Assembly: GCF_007671675.1 (NCBI RefSeq)
Contig: NZ_VCGW01000002.1
Span: 558,001-622,000 of the forward strand
Direction of reading: 5' to 3'
Origin: Marinobacter maritimus
GTDB taxonomy: Bacteria; Pseudomonadota; Gammaproteobacteria; Pseudomonadales; Oleiphilaceae
Length of the DNA stretch: 64,000 bases
Position 1 is the stretch's first letter. Every line of letters starts with the position of its first letter. Position numbers and translations under genes: made by a program. Below are positions 44,755 through 53,630 of the stretch, piece by piece. Under the pieces are notes generated by a model. It made no database searches. It was not told the DNA's origin and worked only from the letters and a program-made list of their open reading frames with translations.

Positions 44755-46236
44755 ATGGCCGTTAAACAGGCAGACGTAGTGCTGGTCGGTGGTGGTGTCA
44801 TGAGCGCCACTCTCGGTGTGATGCTAAGGCAACTCGATCCGTCCATGAAAATCGTCATGTTGGAGCGTCTTGATCACGTTGCTCATGAAAGCACGGATGG
44901 ATGGAACAACGCAGGAACCGGACACGCAGGGTACTGCGAACTGAACTACACGCCCGAGACTGAAGACGGCGATGTGGCCATCGAGCGTGCGCTGCAAATC
45001 AATGCCCAATATGAAGTTTCTCTGCAGTTCTGGTCGCACCTGGTAGAGCAGGGGCTGTTGCCGGAGCCTTCTAAATTCATTAATCGCACACCGCACCAGA
45101 GTTTTGTCTGGGGTGAAAAAGATGTGGCTTTTCTCAAACGTCGTCATGAGCGTTTGAGCGCCCATCACTTGTTCCGCGACATGGAATACACCGAGTCGCC
45201 AAGGGATCTGGAAGATTGGATGCCGCTGGTGGTCCAGGGCCGGGATCCGATGCAACGCGTTGCCGCCACCCGTATCCGCCACGGATCGGATGTGGATTTC
45301 GGTTCGTTGACTCGAAACATGGTCGATTACCTGCAAAGCCAGCCCAACTTTGAGTTGATGCTGGGATGCCCGGTGCATTACATAGATCAGCGCGATAATG
45401 GCCGCTGGAAGATTCGGGTGAAAAACCAGCACACAGGTGAACAGACCAAACTGGAAACCGGTTTTGTGTTCCTCGGCGCTGGCGGCGGTGCACTGCCGCT
45501 GCTGCAGAAATCCGGCATTGACGAGGCGCGTGGCTATGGTGGCTTCCCCGTTAGCGGTCAATGGCTGGTGTGCCGCAAGCCCGAGGTGGTAACTCAGCAT
45601 CACGCCAAGGTATATGGCAAGGCGCCTATTGGTGCGCCTCCCATGTCGGTACCGCATCTGGATACCCGTATTATCAATGGTGAACCGGCTCTGTTGTTTG
45701 GCCCATTTGCCGGCTTTACCACCCGTTTTCTCAAACAGGGCTCCATCTTTGATTTGTTTGGTTCGGTGCGCACAACCAACCTCAAGCCGATGTTGTCGGT
45801 GAGCAAAAGCAACATGGACCTTACTCGCTATCTGATTGGCGAAGTGTTTCAGTCTCACAGTGACCGTGTTGAAGCGCTACGTAACTTTTTCCCGGAAGCG
45901 GAGGAAGCCAACTGGGAACTGCGTAATGCCGGCCAGCGAGTTCAGATTATCAAACAGGCTGAAGGCGGCGGCGGAAAGCTGGAATTTGGTACCGAAATTG
46001 TCGCTTCAAAAGACGGCACCCTGGCGGCCTTGCTAGGGGCGTCTCCTGGTGCTTCTACAGCCGCTAATGCGATGATCAGCGTGATCGAACGTTGCTTCCC
46101 GGATAGTGTCAAAACGGCTGAATGGCAGGCGCGCATGAAGCGGATGGTGCCTTCCTACGGCCAGTCTCTGGTGGACGATGAAGCGCTGCTGACGAAGGTG
46201 CGAGAAAGAACGCTCGCTACCTTGAAGTTGCGCTGA
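44755..46236 (+). CDS. mqo: Malate:quinone oxidoreductase
   Basis: About 493 residues. This FAD enzyme on the inner membrane face oxidises malate to oxaloacetate and reduces quinone. The N-terminal FAD motif is DVVLVGGGVMSATLG, then ERLDHVAHESTDGWNNAGTGHAGYCELNYTP. The ATG at 44755 is favoured by GGTGA seven bases upstream; GTG 44743 would add four residues. Together with fumC it covers the malate end of the TCA cycle. Confidence 0.95.
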   Translation: MAVKQADVVLVGGGVMSATLGVMLRQLDPSMKIVMLERLDHVAHESTDGWNNAGTGHAGYCELNYTPETEDGDVAIERALQINAQYEVSLQFWSHLVEQGLLPEPSKFINRTPHQSFVWGEKDVAFLKRRHERLSAHHLFRDMEYTESPRDLEDWMPLVVQGRDPMQRVAATRIRHGSDVDFGSLTRNMVDYLQSQPNFELMLGCPVHYIDQRDNGRWKIRVKNQHTGEQTKLETGFVFLGAGGGALPLLQKSGIDEARGYGGFPVSGQWLVCRKPEVVTQHHAKVYGKAPIGAPPMSVPHLDTRIINGEPALLFGPFAGFTTRFLKQGSIFDLFGSVRTTNLKPMLSVSKSNMDLTRYLIGEVFQSHSDRVEALRNFFPEAEEANWELRNAGQRVQIIKQAEGGGGKLEFGTEIVASKDGTLAALLGASPGASTAANAMISVIERCFPDSVKTAEWQARMKRMVPSYGQSLVDDEALLTKVRERTLATLKLR

Positions 46237-46309
46237 AGCTGGGCTGACATTTGCGATTTTCACTCATCGGCGTAGGGTAAAGGGACATATTGAGATAAGG
46301 AGATAGCCG

Positions 46310-47542
46310 ATGAGCGAGCAAGAATATGACCCGGAAAAGGGGTATGTCGCACTTCTTGGCTGGAGCCTGAATGCCGTAGAGGCTGCAGACAAATTTGATC
46401 GCCGCTACGTGGTTGTTGCCCCGGATTGGGCAGAGGCGTACTGCGAAGAGCATGACATTCCCTACGTGCCCTGGAACTTTGAGCGCCTCAACGACCGCTC
46501 CGTAGAAATTGCGCAGACCCTCAAGGATATGGGAGTGGATGTTTCCATCCCCCTGTTTGAAGAAACCGTTGAGTGGGCCGGCGCGATTAACTCGGTGTTG
46601 ATGGACAAACCGCGATTGTTTGGCCAAGCCATGCTGTTGCGTGACAAAGCGCTGATGAAGCGCCGTGCCCAGCTTGGCGGTATTCGTGTAGGCATTTTTG
46701 AAGAGGCCCACGACAAAGGCGATGTCATCCGCTTCCTCAAGCGCGTTAACCAGACACTGCTCAAGCTTGATGGCGATCCCAACGACCCGATTCACCTGAA
46801 AGCCTTCGATAAGGCCGGTTGTCTCGGCCACCGGGTAATCCGCACACCGGACGAGGTGGATTCCATTCCGGATGAAGAGTTCCCCGTGCTTATGGAGTCG
46901 CACCTTGATGGCTGGGAGTTTGCCGTAGAGGCCTGGATCCATAATGGCAAAATCGCATTCCTGAACATCTCCGAGTACGTCACTCTGGGCTACTCTGTTT
47001 TCGTGCCCGCCACGCCGGATCTTGAAAAGTACCGTGACCAGATTCGCGGTGAAATCGAAAAACTGATCAAGACCTTCGATATTGATTTCGGCTTTGTTCA
47101 CCCGGAATACTTCGTGACCAGCGACAGCACCATGTACTTTGGTGAAGTGGCTTACCGGCCACCCGGGTTCAAGGTTTTCGAACTGCTTGAAAAGGCCTAT
47201 GGTTTTAACGCATACCAGGGGCTTATTCTGGCTTTCGATCCCAAAACCACGCAGGAAGAAATCCAAGCTTTCTTCCCGAAAGAGGTGGAGGATGCCAAGG
47301 GCTATGCGGGCTGCTTTGGTGTGTACCCACGACGCAGGGTTGTCAGCAAGCTCGAGATTCCCGAAGAGACCGAGAATCATGAGTATTTTGAATCCCATGA
47401 GCTGACGCCGCCGGTTGAAGAAACCGTCACCAAGCGCACAGCATTCGGCACTCACTGGGGCCTGGTGTATTTCTTCGGTGAGGATCCGTACGTTATGCGT
47501 GATCTGCTGAAACATCAGGAAGATCTGGATTTCTATGTATAA
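46310..47542 (+). CDS. ATP-grasp domain protein of unknown substrate
   Basis: 410 residues. ATP-grasp features: a Rossmann-like N-terminus (VALLGWSLNAVEAADKFDRRYVVVAPD), the RLFGQAMLLRDKALMKRRAQLGG region, a central MESHLDGWEFAVEAWIHNG strand pair, and the late metal-binding block FGEVAYRPPGFKVFELL (~281-297). The usual Asn after the Glu is replaced. These enzymes ligate a carboxylate to an amine through an acyl-phosphate. No carboxylase or purine-type signature is seen. AAGGAGA precedes ATG 46310. It lies 54 bases upstream of a gene with a cysteine-hydrolase-like pattern, so the two probably act together. Confidence 0.8.
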   Translation: MSEQEYDPEKGYVALLGWSLNAVEAADKFDRRYVVVAPDWAEAYCEEHDIPYVPWNFERLNDRSVEIAQTLKDMGVDVSIPLFEETVEWAGAINSVLMDKPRLFGQAMLLRDKALMKRRAQLGGIRVGIFEEAHDKGDVIRFLKRVNQTLLKLDGDPNDPIHLKAFDKAGCLGHRVIRTPDEVDSIPDEEFPVLMESHLDGWEFAVEAWIHNGKIAFLNISEYVTLGYSVFVPATPDLEKYRDQIRGEIEKLIKTFDIDFGFVHPEYFVTSDSTMYFGEVAYRPPGFKVFELLEKAYGFNAYQGLILAFDPKTTQEEIQAFFPKEVEDAKGYAGCFGVYPRRRVVSKLEIPEETENHEYFESHELTPPVEETVTKRTAFGTHWGLVYFFGEDPYVMRDLLKHQEDLDFYV

Positions 47543-47596
47543 TCGGGCGATGCATTAACAACTATAGGGCCTGGCTCAGGCCCTGAGGAACATCGT

Positions 47597-49621
47597 TTGA
47601 ACGATCAACAATCGGGCAATGCAGCTCCTGTTGTGAATCTGGAAAAATTGGCGACAAAGCTGGATGATTCGATTCGGGTTCTGGAAGAAAGCCGGTCGTT
47701 CGCCAAGCTTGGAAAGTTGCCGCAGGTATTTGATCTTGTCCGCAGGATACTGCTGCAGCCGGGAGGCTGCGCAATCGTGGAAGCGCGAGCAGAACGCCTG
47801 GAAAACGCCGGGGTTTTTACTGGCACCGACTGGGCGGAGCCGGGGATTCTGCTCCCCTCATTAACGACCTACGCTCTGCAAAGCAAGAATACAGACACGG
47901 TGGTTATTGAAGCGCTCAGTGAGCTTCGCCTGTTGGCGGTTGCTCGCGGCATGTATTCGCACCCCACGGTGTCGGCCGAGCAGGCCCACCACTACCTGAC
48001 TCAGGTTCTCGCAATCAACCTTGGTCTGCTGTTTGGCATGACCGGCGAAGCTGAGCGCGAACAGGGCAAGCTGGCGCTCATCAGCCAACACGCCGTGCAG
48101 CACGTAGCTCGGCACATTGGTTACGAACATGTTATCGATAGCCTGATTGAAGAAATCTGGCGAATTCTGCAGCAGCGGCCAATTCAGGTAGCTGGCGTGC
48201 GCAAGATGATCACTCAGATTGCTATTTGCCGGGCGGAGCCAGAAGCCGATCTCGGCAGTGCGGGGCGCGGAGCAGATCGGCTGATCTCCAGCCTTTACGG
48301 CCCGACTCGAGGCTGCAGTGAGGATCCGGGGACCGTGGTTTACCAGCAGCGTCTGGAAACCATGGATTCCCAAACATTGCAAAATGAAGCCACCGGGTTT
48401 GCACGCTCCATGCATGACACCGGCCTGGTCTCTCCCTACCATGCATCCTTTGTACGCTACATTCTGGAAGGCCAGGATAATCTTCTCAGCGAAGCGCTGG
48501 GGCTTTCCAGTACAGGTCGCGACTGCCTGATGTGTTATCGGGAGCTTGTTTATACCCTGATCACCGAGGGTATTTTTCCCGAAACTGCACAGGGCCTATA
48601 CGGCCTGGCGCTCTTGCTGGAACGGGGCATTCTCTACCAGCCACCCGTAGCGCCTGCGCTCTGGCGTCAGGCCCGGCTGAACCTGTGCCCGCAGGCCCGT
48701 GAGCGCCTGCAGCTTGCCTACGGCTATCAGCCGCAAGCCGGCGCCTGGTTGATTCAGGGCGTGCTGAATATTCTGGGACAGCCGCTGGGCGTTGGCCAGG
48801 GAAACAACCCGACCTGCCAATCCGCCCGGGCGCTTTCCATGTGGGCCTACAACGATCCGGACTATCTGTTGCAGATGGTTGCTTGGGCCGCCCGTGACAA
48901 CGAAATTGTCATGCACTTTGAAGGTCAGCCTGTTTCCTCGGCGCGCAGCCTTGGTGGCGTGGCTTCGGAAGTAACCTTTGATCTGGATCCGGTATCTCTG
49001 GTGGTAGTACCACACCTTGACCGAATATACGGCGAGATGGGCCGCATGTGCATCGGGCGCGAAGGCGATCCACACAGATGGGTGAACCCGGAATTCCATG
49101 GCTGGTCTGCGGGGCGAGGTTTTGCAATCAACGTGGATGTGGCCACCGGTAATCTGGATGACCTGGAAGGGTTTATCCGGCATTTCTACGCCAGCTACCA
49201 CCCCTACTACAACGGTAATCAGCCGCTCATACATCCTCAGCCTGCCGGTATTGCGGTCACGGACAGGGCAGCGCGATTTATCGGCTGGCACGCAATAACG
49301 ATTCTTCGGGTGGCGTTGGACCCGGAAGGCGAGATGCGGGTGTATTTTTACAATCCAAACAACGACAGCGGCCAGAGCTGGGGCGATGATGTACACGTGG
49401 GCACGGAGGGCTGTGGCGAAAGATTCGGTGAGGCGTCTCTGCCGTTAGAACAGTTTGCCTCCCGACTCTACATCTTTCACTACGATCCGCTAGAACGTGG
49501 TGAGCCTGCGGATGTAGGGGAAGAGGAGCTGCAGCGAGTGATGGAGCGAGTCTATCGAAGCTGGGGCGAGAACCGTCTGCCCGCAAAAGAGCTGCAGGCC
49601 GAGCCGCCGCAGGCCGAATAG
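47597..49621 (+). CDS. 674-residue protein of unknown function with papain-like Cys/His/Asn pattern
   Basis: It starts at TTG 47597 behind a GAGGAA Shine-Dalgarno. The N-terminal ~380 residues are helix-rich with no recognised domain. The C-terminal part has GQGNNPTCQSARALSMW with C407 and Q401 six residues earlier, the same spacing as the oxyanion Gln and catalytic Cys of papain. GWHAITILRV with H565 and VYFYNPNNDSGQSWG with Asn 586/588/589 follow. This suggests a cysteine peptidase, amidase or transglutaminase-like enzyme (inference). No signal peptide or membrane helix. It forms a pair with the ATP-grasp gene, and I recognise no named family. Confidence 0.7.
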   Translation: MNDQQSGNAAPVVNLEKLATKLDDSIRVLEESRSFAKLGKLPQVFDLVRRILLQPGGCAIVEARAERLENAGVFTGTDWAEPGILLPSLTTYALQSKNTDTVVIEALSELRLLAVARGMYSHPTVSAEQAHHYLTQVLAINLGLLFGMTGEAEREQGKLALISQHAVQHVARHIGYEHVIDSLIEEIWRILQQRPIQVAGVRKMITQIAICRAEPEADLGSAGRGADRLISSLYGPTRGCSEDPGTVVYQQRLETMDSQTLQNEATGFARSMHDTGLVSPYHASFVRYILEGQDNLLSEALGLSSTGRDCLMCYRELVYTLITEGIFPETAQGLYGLALLLERGILYQPPVAPALWRQARLNLCPQARERLQLAYGYQPQAGAWLIQGVLNILGQPLGVGQGNNPTCQSARALSMWAYNDPDYLLQMVAWAARDNEIVMHFEGQPVSSARSLGGVASEVTFDLDPVSLVVVPHLDRIYGEMGRMCIGREGDPHRWVNPEFHGWSAGRGFAINVDVATGNLDDLEGFIRHFYASYHPYYNGNQPLIHPQPAGIAVTDRAARFIGWHAITILRVALDPEGEMRVYFYNPNNDSGQSWGDDVHVGTEGCGERFGEASLPLEQFASRLYIFHYDPLERGEPADVGEEELQRVMERVYRSWGENRLPAKELQAEPPQAE

Positions 49622-49642
49622 GCTGGCTCGCAAGCCTGTCGG

Positions 49643-50530
49643 TTATCCCGGCTGGCGCGCGCCCCTTAACATGGCATGCAGCAGTTCGTCTGCGTCAAAC
49701 TTGGTGAGCGCCTCATTGGCGCCCACCTGGTTGGCGTAGCTAAGGCTCATCTCACTATTCAGGGACGTGTGCAGAATGACGTAAGGCTGCTTCAGCACGC
49801 CGTTGTCACGCACATCGAACGTCAGCTCATAGCCATCCAGCCCTGGCATCTCGATATCGCTCACCAGAATATCAACCGGCTGGCCGAGCTCGTTGTCCTT
49901 CAGAAGAACTTGCAAGGCTTCGTCACCGTTGGTGGTGACCTGATAGGGGATATCCTTCGCATCCAGCACATCGCACAGCTGCTTACGAGCGATGCGGGAG
50001 TCGTCTACCAGCAGAATATTGAGGGCTCGCAGAGTTTCGCTCTGTACGTCGGTAAGCGCGACATCGCCGGTATTCAGCGAATCGGGGTAGACATTCGCCA
50101 GCAACAGCTCGACATCCAGCAGCTGAATGATGTCGCCCTCCACGTCCAGCAGGCCGGTTATAAACGCTTTTTCGCCCAGTGCTGCCGGTGGCGCCTTTAC
50201 CTTCTTCCAGTCCGTTTCAATGATCTTCTGCACGCCGCGCACGAGAAAGCCGGTTTCCTGACGCTGGACATCGGTGATAATGATTGACGACTTCTGCTGC
50301 TCCTCTTGAGTTAAAGCCGGATAGCCAACGGCAGCGGCCATATCAATCACCGGTACAGCAGAACCGCGAAAACTGGTCGTTCCCACGACAGCGTGGTGGC
50401 TGTGCGGAAGTTTTGTCAGCGGTTTGTAGGGCAGTATTTCACGGATCTTCAGCGTTCCAATCCCGAACAGCCGAGAGCCAGACAGCCTGAACAGCAGCAG
50501 TTTCTGGGATTGCTTCGCTTTGCTGGACAT
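49643..50530 (-). CDS. cheV: Chemotaxis protein CheV
   Basis: 295 residues. A CheW-like coupling domain (~8-155, ILPYKPLTKLPHSHHAVVGTTSFRGSAVPVIDM) is joined to a receiver domain (~168-290) with LLVDDSRIARKQL, phospho-acceptor Asp in LVSDIEMPG, and TKF. CheV links chemoreceptors to CheA and adapts by phosphorylation. It is monocistronic and converges with the 674-residue gene; no other chemotaxis gene is in the window. Confidence 0.95.
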   Translation of the reverse strand: MSSKAKQSQKLLLFRLSGSRLFGIGTLKIREILPYKPLTKLPHSHHAVVGTTSFRGSAVPVIDMAAAVGYPALTQEEQQKSSIIITDVQRQETGFLVRGVQKIIETDWKKVKAPPAALGEKAFITGLLDVEGDIIQLLDVELLLANVYPDSLNTGDVALTDVQSETLRALNILLVDDSRIARKQLCDVLDAKDIPYQVTTNGDEALQVLLKDNELGQPVDILVSDIEMPGLDGYELTFDVRDNGVLKQPYVILHTSLNSEMSLSYANQVGANEALTKFDADELLHAMLRGARQPG

Positions 50531-50547
50531 AACCCGATCCTTTCAGA

Positions 50548-50581
50548 TAAAAGCTCCCCCGAAACCGGCGGGTTTCTGGGG
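50548..50581 (-). terminator. Terminator downstream of the ridA operon
   Basis: On the minus strand, CCCC-A-GAAACC / GGTTTC-G-GGGG (50581-50556) forms an interrupted 11-position stem with a four-base loop. AGCTTTTA follows. It lies between the ridA stop and the cheV start and would end the six-gene operon. Confidence 0.65.
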
Positions 50582-50648
50582 AATCAAAGATGATACGGGC
50601 TAAAGATAGCAAGCTTACGTGCTGTTATCATCCGATAAAGCCGAAATG

Positions 50649-51050
50649 TTAATACGGGTAGCTGTCTTTTGGTGGGGGTACAACCGCATAGGCAAGGATT
50701 TCCACCAGCATTTCTTCCCGGGCAAATCCGGACACAATAATCGCCGCCCGGTTGGGGAAGGGCTGTGATACGAAATCTGCGTATACATGATTGACGATAG
50801 CAAGGTGTTCCCGGTCCGTCACGTAAATAACCACCTGAGTGAGGTCGGATACGCCGCTCCCGGCGCTTTCCAGAGTGTGTTTCAGGTTCGCCAGAGTCTG
50901 GATGATCTGTGGCTCGATGCCACCCTCCACAACCTTGCCTTCAGCATCAATGGGAATCTGTGCCGTAAACAGAATGCCATTGCCCACGGTCGCCCAGGCC
51001 AGGGGTGATTTGGAGGCAGGCAAGTTTGTATTAACCGGATACGGGTTCAT
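50649..51050 (-). CDS. RidA family protein (YjgF/YER057c/UK114)
   Basis: 133 residues. RidA enzymes hydrolyse reactive enamines/imines to keto acids and ammonia. The Arg-containing block FPNRAAIIVSGFAREEMLVEILAYAV (~105-130) contains the catalytic Arg and Glu positions of E. coli RidA. ATG 51050 is the likely start; the longer frame from 51092 runs into the upstream gene. It is last in the minus-strand operon, ten bases after the DUF3726 gene. An imine-handling enzyme suggests that the pathway makes an unstable imine or enamine. Confidence 0.9.
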   Translation of the reverse strand: MNPYPVNTNLPASKSPLAWATVGNGILFTAQIPIDAEGKVVEGGIEPQIIQTLANLKHTLESAGSGVSDLTQVVIYVTDREHLAIVNHVYADFVSQPFPNRAAIIVSGFAREEMLVEILAYAVVPPPKDSYPY

Positions 51051-51060
51051 GTGTGTGTCC

Positions 51061-51828
51061 TCAGTCGGTGTCATTCGTGCCGGCGCCAGCACCCAGGCGT
51101 GAATCGTCGGACGCTTCCACCAGCATTTTTGTTGCCAGTGTTTTCAGTCGTTCCCACAGTGCGGTGTCCACTTCGATTCCTTCAACCAGTGAGCGCTCAT
51201 GCCAGCTCGCCATGGCGTCACGATCCTGGCGTAGAAGGTTGTTCAGCGGCGCGTCAGGTTTCAGGTCTGGCAACAGGTTTACATGGTTCACCATGACCAG
51301 CGTTATGCCATCATTGGGTTCGGTGTCGTCTGGTGTTGATGGCAGGCTGTACATACAGATTTCCGGTTCGGCCTCACCGGATCTAAAACTCACCAGAATT
51401 TCTGTCAGAGGCTCATGGGCATTGCGCCAGAACGCCGTTACGCTCATGTTACGACGGGCAATGCGCGACAGATATCCCACAATCAGCATGCGATTGTGGC
51501 AATGGCGGATTTTGGTGACCGAAAGCCCCCGGGCCCTGCATTTTGCGTAGCCCAGTTCAATCGCCAGGCTGGCATGGCCCAGTATCGTTTTATTGTGAGC
51601 ATCCACAACGCACAAGTCCGCGTCCTGGTAGACCAGCTCAGGGGGCTGTGACTTGTCTTCGTTAAGCAGGAAGTCCAGGCCCTTTTTTAGCGCTGTAATG
51701 CCGCCGAGCCCATGAGCCTCCATCCAGGCGACTACGTCTGCCGCATCGTTGGCATCGCCATCGTCAAATCCAATACCACTGAACGCTTTTCGGGATAGCC
51801 CCTGCAGTTCGTTGAATGAAACTTTCAC
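51061..51828 (-). CDS. DUF3726 protein, related to type 2 malate/lactate dehydrogenase fold
   Basis: 255 residues. The N-terminus (LSRKAFSGIGFDDGDANDAADVVAWMEAHGLGGI) resembles the start of the Ldh2/DpkA oxidoreductase family, in which a conserved 'xxHG' segment follows a helical dimerisation region. Some members of that superfamily reduce cyclic imino acids. The C-terminal part is divergent and short (family usually ~330), so catalytic function is uncertain. It overlaps the 583-residue gene by four bases and precedes ridA closely. DUF3726 assignment is from memory. Confidence 0.6.
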   Translation of the reverse strand: MKVSFNELQGLSRKAFSGIGFDDGDANDAADVVAWMEAHGLGGITALKKGLDFLLNEDKSQPPELVYQDADLCVVDAHNKTILGHASLAIELGYAKCRARGLSVTKIRHCHNRMLIVGYLSRIARRNMSVTAFWRNAHEPLTEILVSFRSGEAEPEICMYSLPSTPDDTEPNDGITLVMVNHVNLLPDLKPDAPLNNLLRQDRDAMASWHERSLVEGIEVDTALWERLKTLATKMLVEASDDSRLGAGAGTNDTD

Positions 51829-53576
51829 AGTGCGCCACCTTGTAAAGTTTGACCGCTTTCGCCGGCTTCGATGACGGGCTCCAGCGGGAAACCCCAGTCA
51901 TCCAGCTTTTCCGGCGACAGTTCGTGGTTGCTCAGCTCGGCAGACAGCGGCGCCCCCTGAAACAGGGTAATACGCACCCAGCGGTCGGATTTCGGATCAA
52001 ACCGGCTGGCGCCAAAGAACGACAGTTTGGTTCTCAGCAGGTGCATCGGTTTCATGTCCCGGTGCCACAGATTCGCGCGAATTTCACCGTAAGGTGTTTC
52101 GCCGAGGGTCTGAATTCGACGCACACACTCCTTCTGCTCCGGATGTGCCATGAGAAACTCCACCACCATGGCGTTTGGGCTGCGCTGCAAAAAACGCTCG
52201 AGCTTGGCGTGGCAGCGGCTGATCCGGGGGCCAACCGCCAGCGCGGTTTCCTTTTCGGCTCCGGATTCGGCTCCGCGAATGCCCAGCCTGGGCTCTTCTT
52301 TTTCAGCGGAGCGATACCAGAACCAGAAATTATCGTCTGGACAGTCTTCGCGGTAACTCAGGGCCCAGTCAAACTTGCGCTCAATCAGGTCTTTCAACTG
52401 CCGGGCTTTCATATCCGGCTGCAGATCCATGGACTCCTGGCATCCGAGTTCGTCTTCAAGGCCGTCCGGTAATTCCGGGTAAAGCTCTATCAGCATGGTG
52501 TTAATGAGTTCCTGGGTTTCCAGGGAACAGTGCGAGTGGGCCCAGGTGATAAGCTCTTCGTATAGCGCATGGTGAGCTGGAGTGCGATCCAGCCAGTCTA
52601 TGACCTCCGCCACAGAACCGACGGTTTCCTGGTTGCGGAGCGTCTGGTCTCTGTCTTCGGTTCTGGTCTGCTGCAGGTGTTTTAGCGCGCGGGCCATCAG
52701 TGCGCGCAGCTTCGTATGAGTTTGCTCGTTGGCAGGTTCTAACCTGGCACTGGCGAGTGCCCGTTCTCTGCCGTAAACCCATTGCTGAATCAGTTGCGGA
52801 TGGTTAATAAGAAAGGGCGCCATACCTAGCCCTGTCGAGTTGCCAACACCGAGATAGCGTTGCAGCTCGGGGTGCAAGGGTACGGCCTGTTCTGGTGACT
52901 GTACCCTTGCAAGGTGATTGAGCTGTTCAATCGAGAACTGACGCAGTACATAGACGGCAAGCATTTGGGCCGCAAACGGGCGGTTAAAGTCCGGATTGCG
53001 CTCAAGCCGGGCAAAGTCGGCGATGCCGAATTTGCCGTTACCGTACACTGCGGTGGTTCTGTAAAGGTAGCCCACTGAGGTCAGCCACGCAGGGTTCGGC
53101 TGTTGGCCGGTCGCCAGCGAGGTTGCAAACTGGCTGAAGTTACGCAGGCTTTTGTTGGCGCGTGAGAGCACGAGAACTCTCGGATGCTGCCGCCCCGCCT
53201 CCTGTAAAGGCACGTTGGCAGCCATCTGCTCCAGTAAAGAGTCTTCTGCTTCACCTTCAACGACGGCAAAGGTGACATCCCAGGCTTCTGCAATCACCCG
53301 GTCGGAGCGTTGCTCCGGTGCCAGGTCCCGCGAAAAAATCACACAGTGGTAGCAGTGGCCTGGTGTTGTGATGCGGTAGACCGCAAGGCCGTGGCCTTTG
53401 GAGTCCAGATCAAACACCGTGTTCGTAATCTGCCATCGTTCTGTGATCATTTTTCGCATCAGCGATCTTACAAAGCTGAGCCTGCTGGCAAACATGCTGC
53501 CAAGTCGTTCCAGCTTCATAACCTCGCTCGCGGGGCGCAGGTTGTTCGGTGCGGATGCAGAGGTTGCTGAAATCAT
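51825..53576 (-). CDS. 583-residue protein of unknown function
   Basis: AAGGGTGA precedes ATG 53576. The protein is soluble, without a signal peptide. It has an alpha/beta N-terminal part (~40-130), a helix-rich middle (~200-370) and a basic C-terminal region (~470-583) with HRDMKPMHLLRTKLSFFGASRFDPKSDRW. Charged surface residues dominate and no catalytic motif stands out. I recognise no family. It is embedded in the BCCT-dipeptidase-ALDH operon and coupled to the DUF3726 gene by a four-base overlap, so a role in that pathway is likely. Confidence 0.7.
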   Translation of the reverse strand: MISATSASAPNNLRPASEVMKLERLGSMFASRLSFVRSLMRKMITERWQITNTVFDLDSKGHGLAVYRITTPGHCYHCVIFSRDLAPEQRSDRVIAEAWDVTFAVVEGEAEDSLLEQMAANVPLQEAGRQHPRVLVLSRANKSLRNFSQFATSLATGQQPNPAWLTSVGYLYRTTAVYGNGKFGIADFARLERNPDFNRPFAAQMLAVYVLRQFSIEQLNHLARVQSPEQAVPLHPELQRYLGVGNSTGLGMAPFLINHPQLIQQWVYGRERALASARLEPANEQTHTKLRALMARALKHLQQTRTEDRDQTLRNQETVGSVAEVIDWLDRTPAHHALYEELITWAHSHCSLETQELINTMLIELYPELPDGLEDELGCQESMDLQPDMKARQLKDLIERKFDWALSYREDCPDDNFWFWYRSAEKEEPRLGIRGAESGAEKETALAVGPRISRCHAKLERFLQRSPNAMVVEFLMAHPEQKECVRRIQTLGETPYGEIRANLWHRDMKPMHLLRTKLSFFGASRFDPKSDRWVRITLFQGAPLSAELSNHELSPEKLDDWGFPLEPVIEAGESGQTLQGGAL

Positions 53577-53630
53577 GATGTCACCCTTGCCTGTTCACTT
53601 TGTTGTTGTCAGGCGAATATTTTCAGGTTG

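Noticed and set aside
44824-45858. 344-residue open frame antisense to mqo
   Set aside because: Opposite a clear malate:quinone oxidoreductase; no motif or ribosome site.
46217-47515. 432-residue open frame antisense to the ATP-grasp gene
   Set aside because: The sense frame has a strong ribosome site and ATP-grasp motifs. The antisense frame has none and starts at no plausible site.
48596-49396. 266-residue open frame antisense to the 674-residue gene
   Set aside because: I considered it because the sense gene is of unknown function. The sense frame is much longer, has a GAGGAA site and an enzyme-like Cys/His/Asn pattern, while the antisense product is low in structure-forming pattern.
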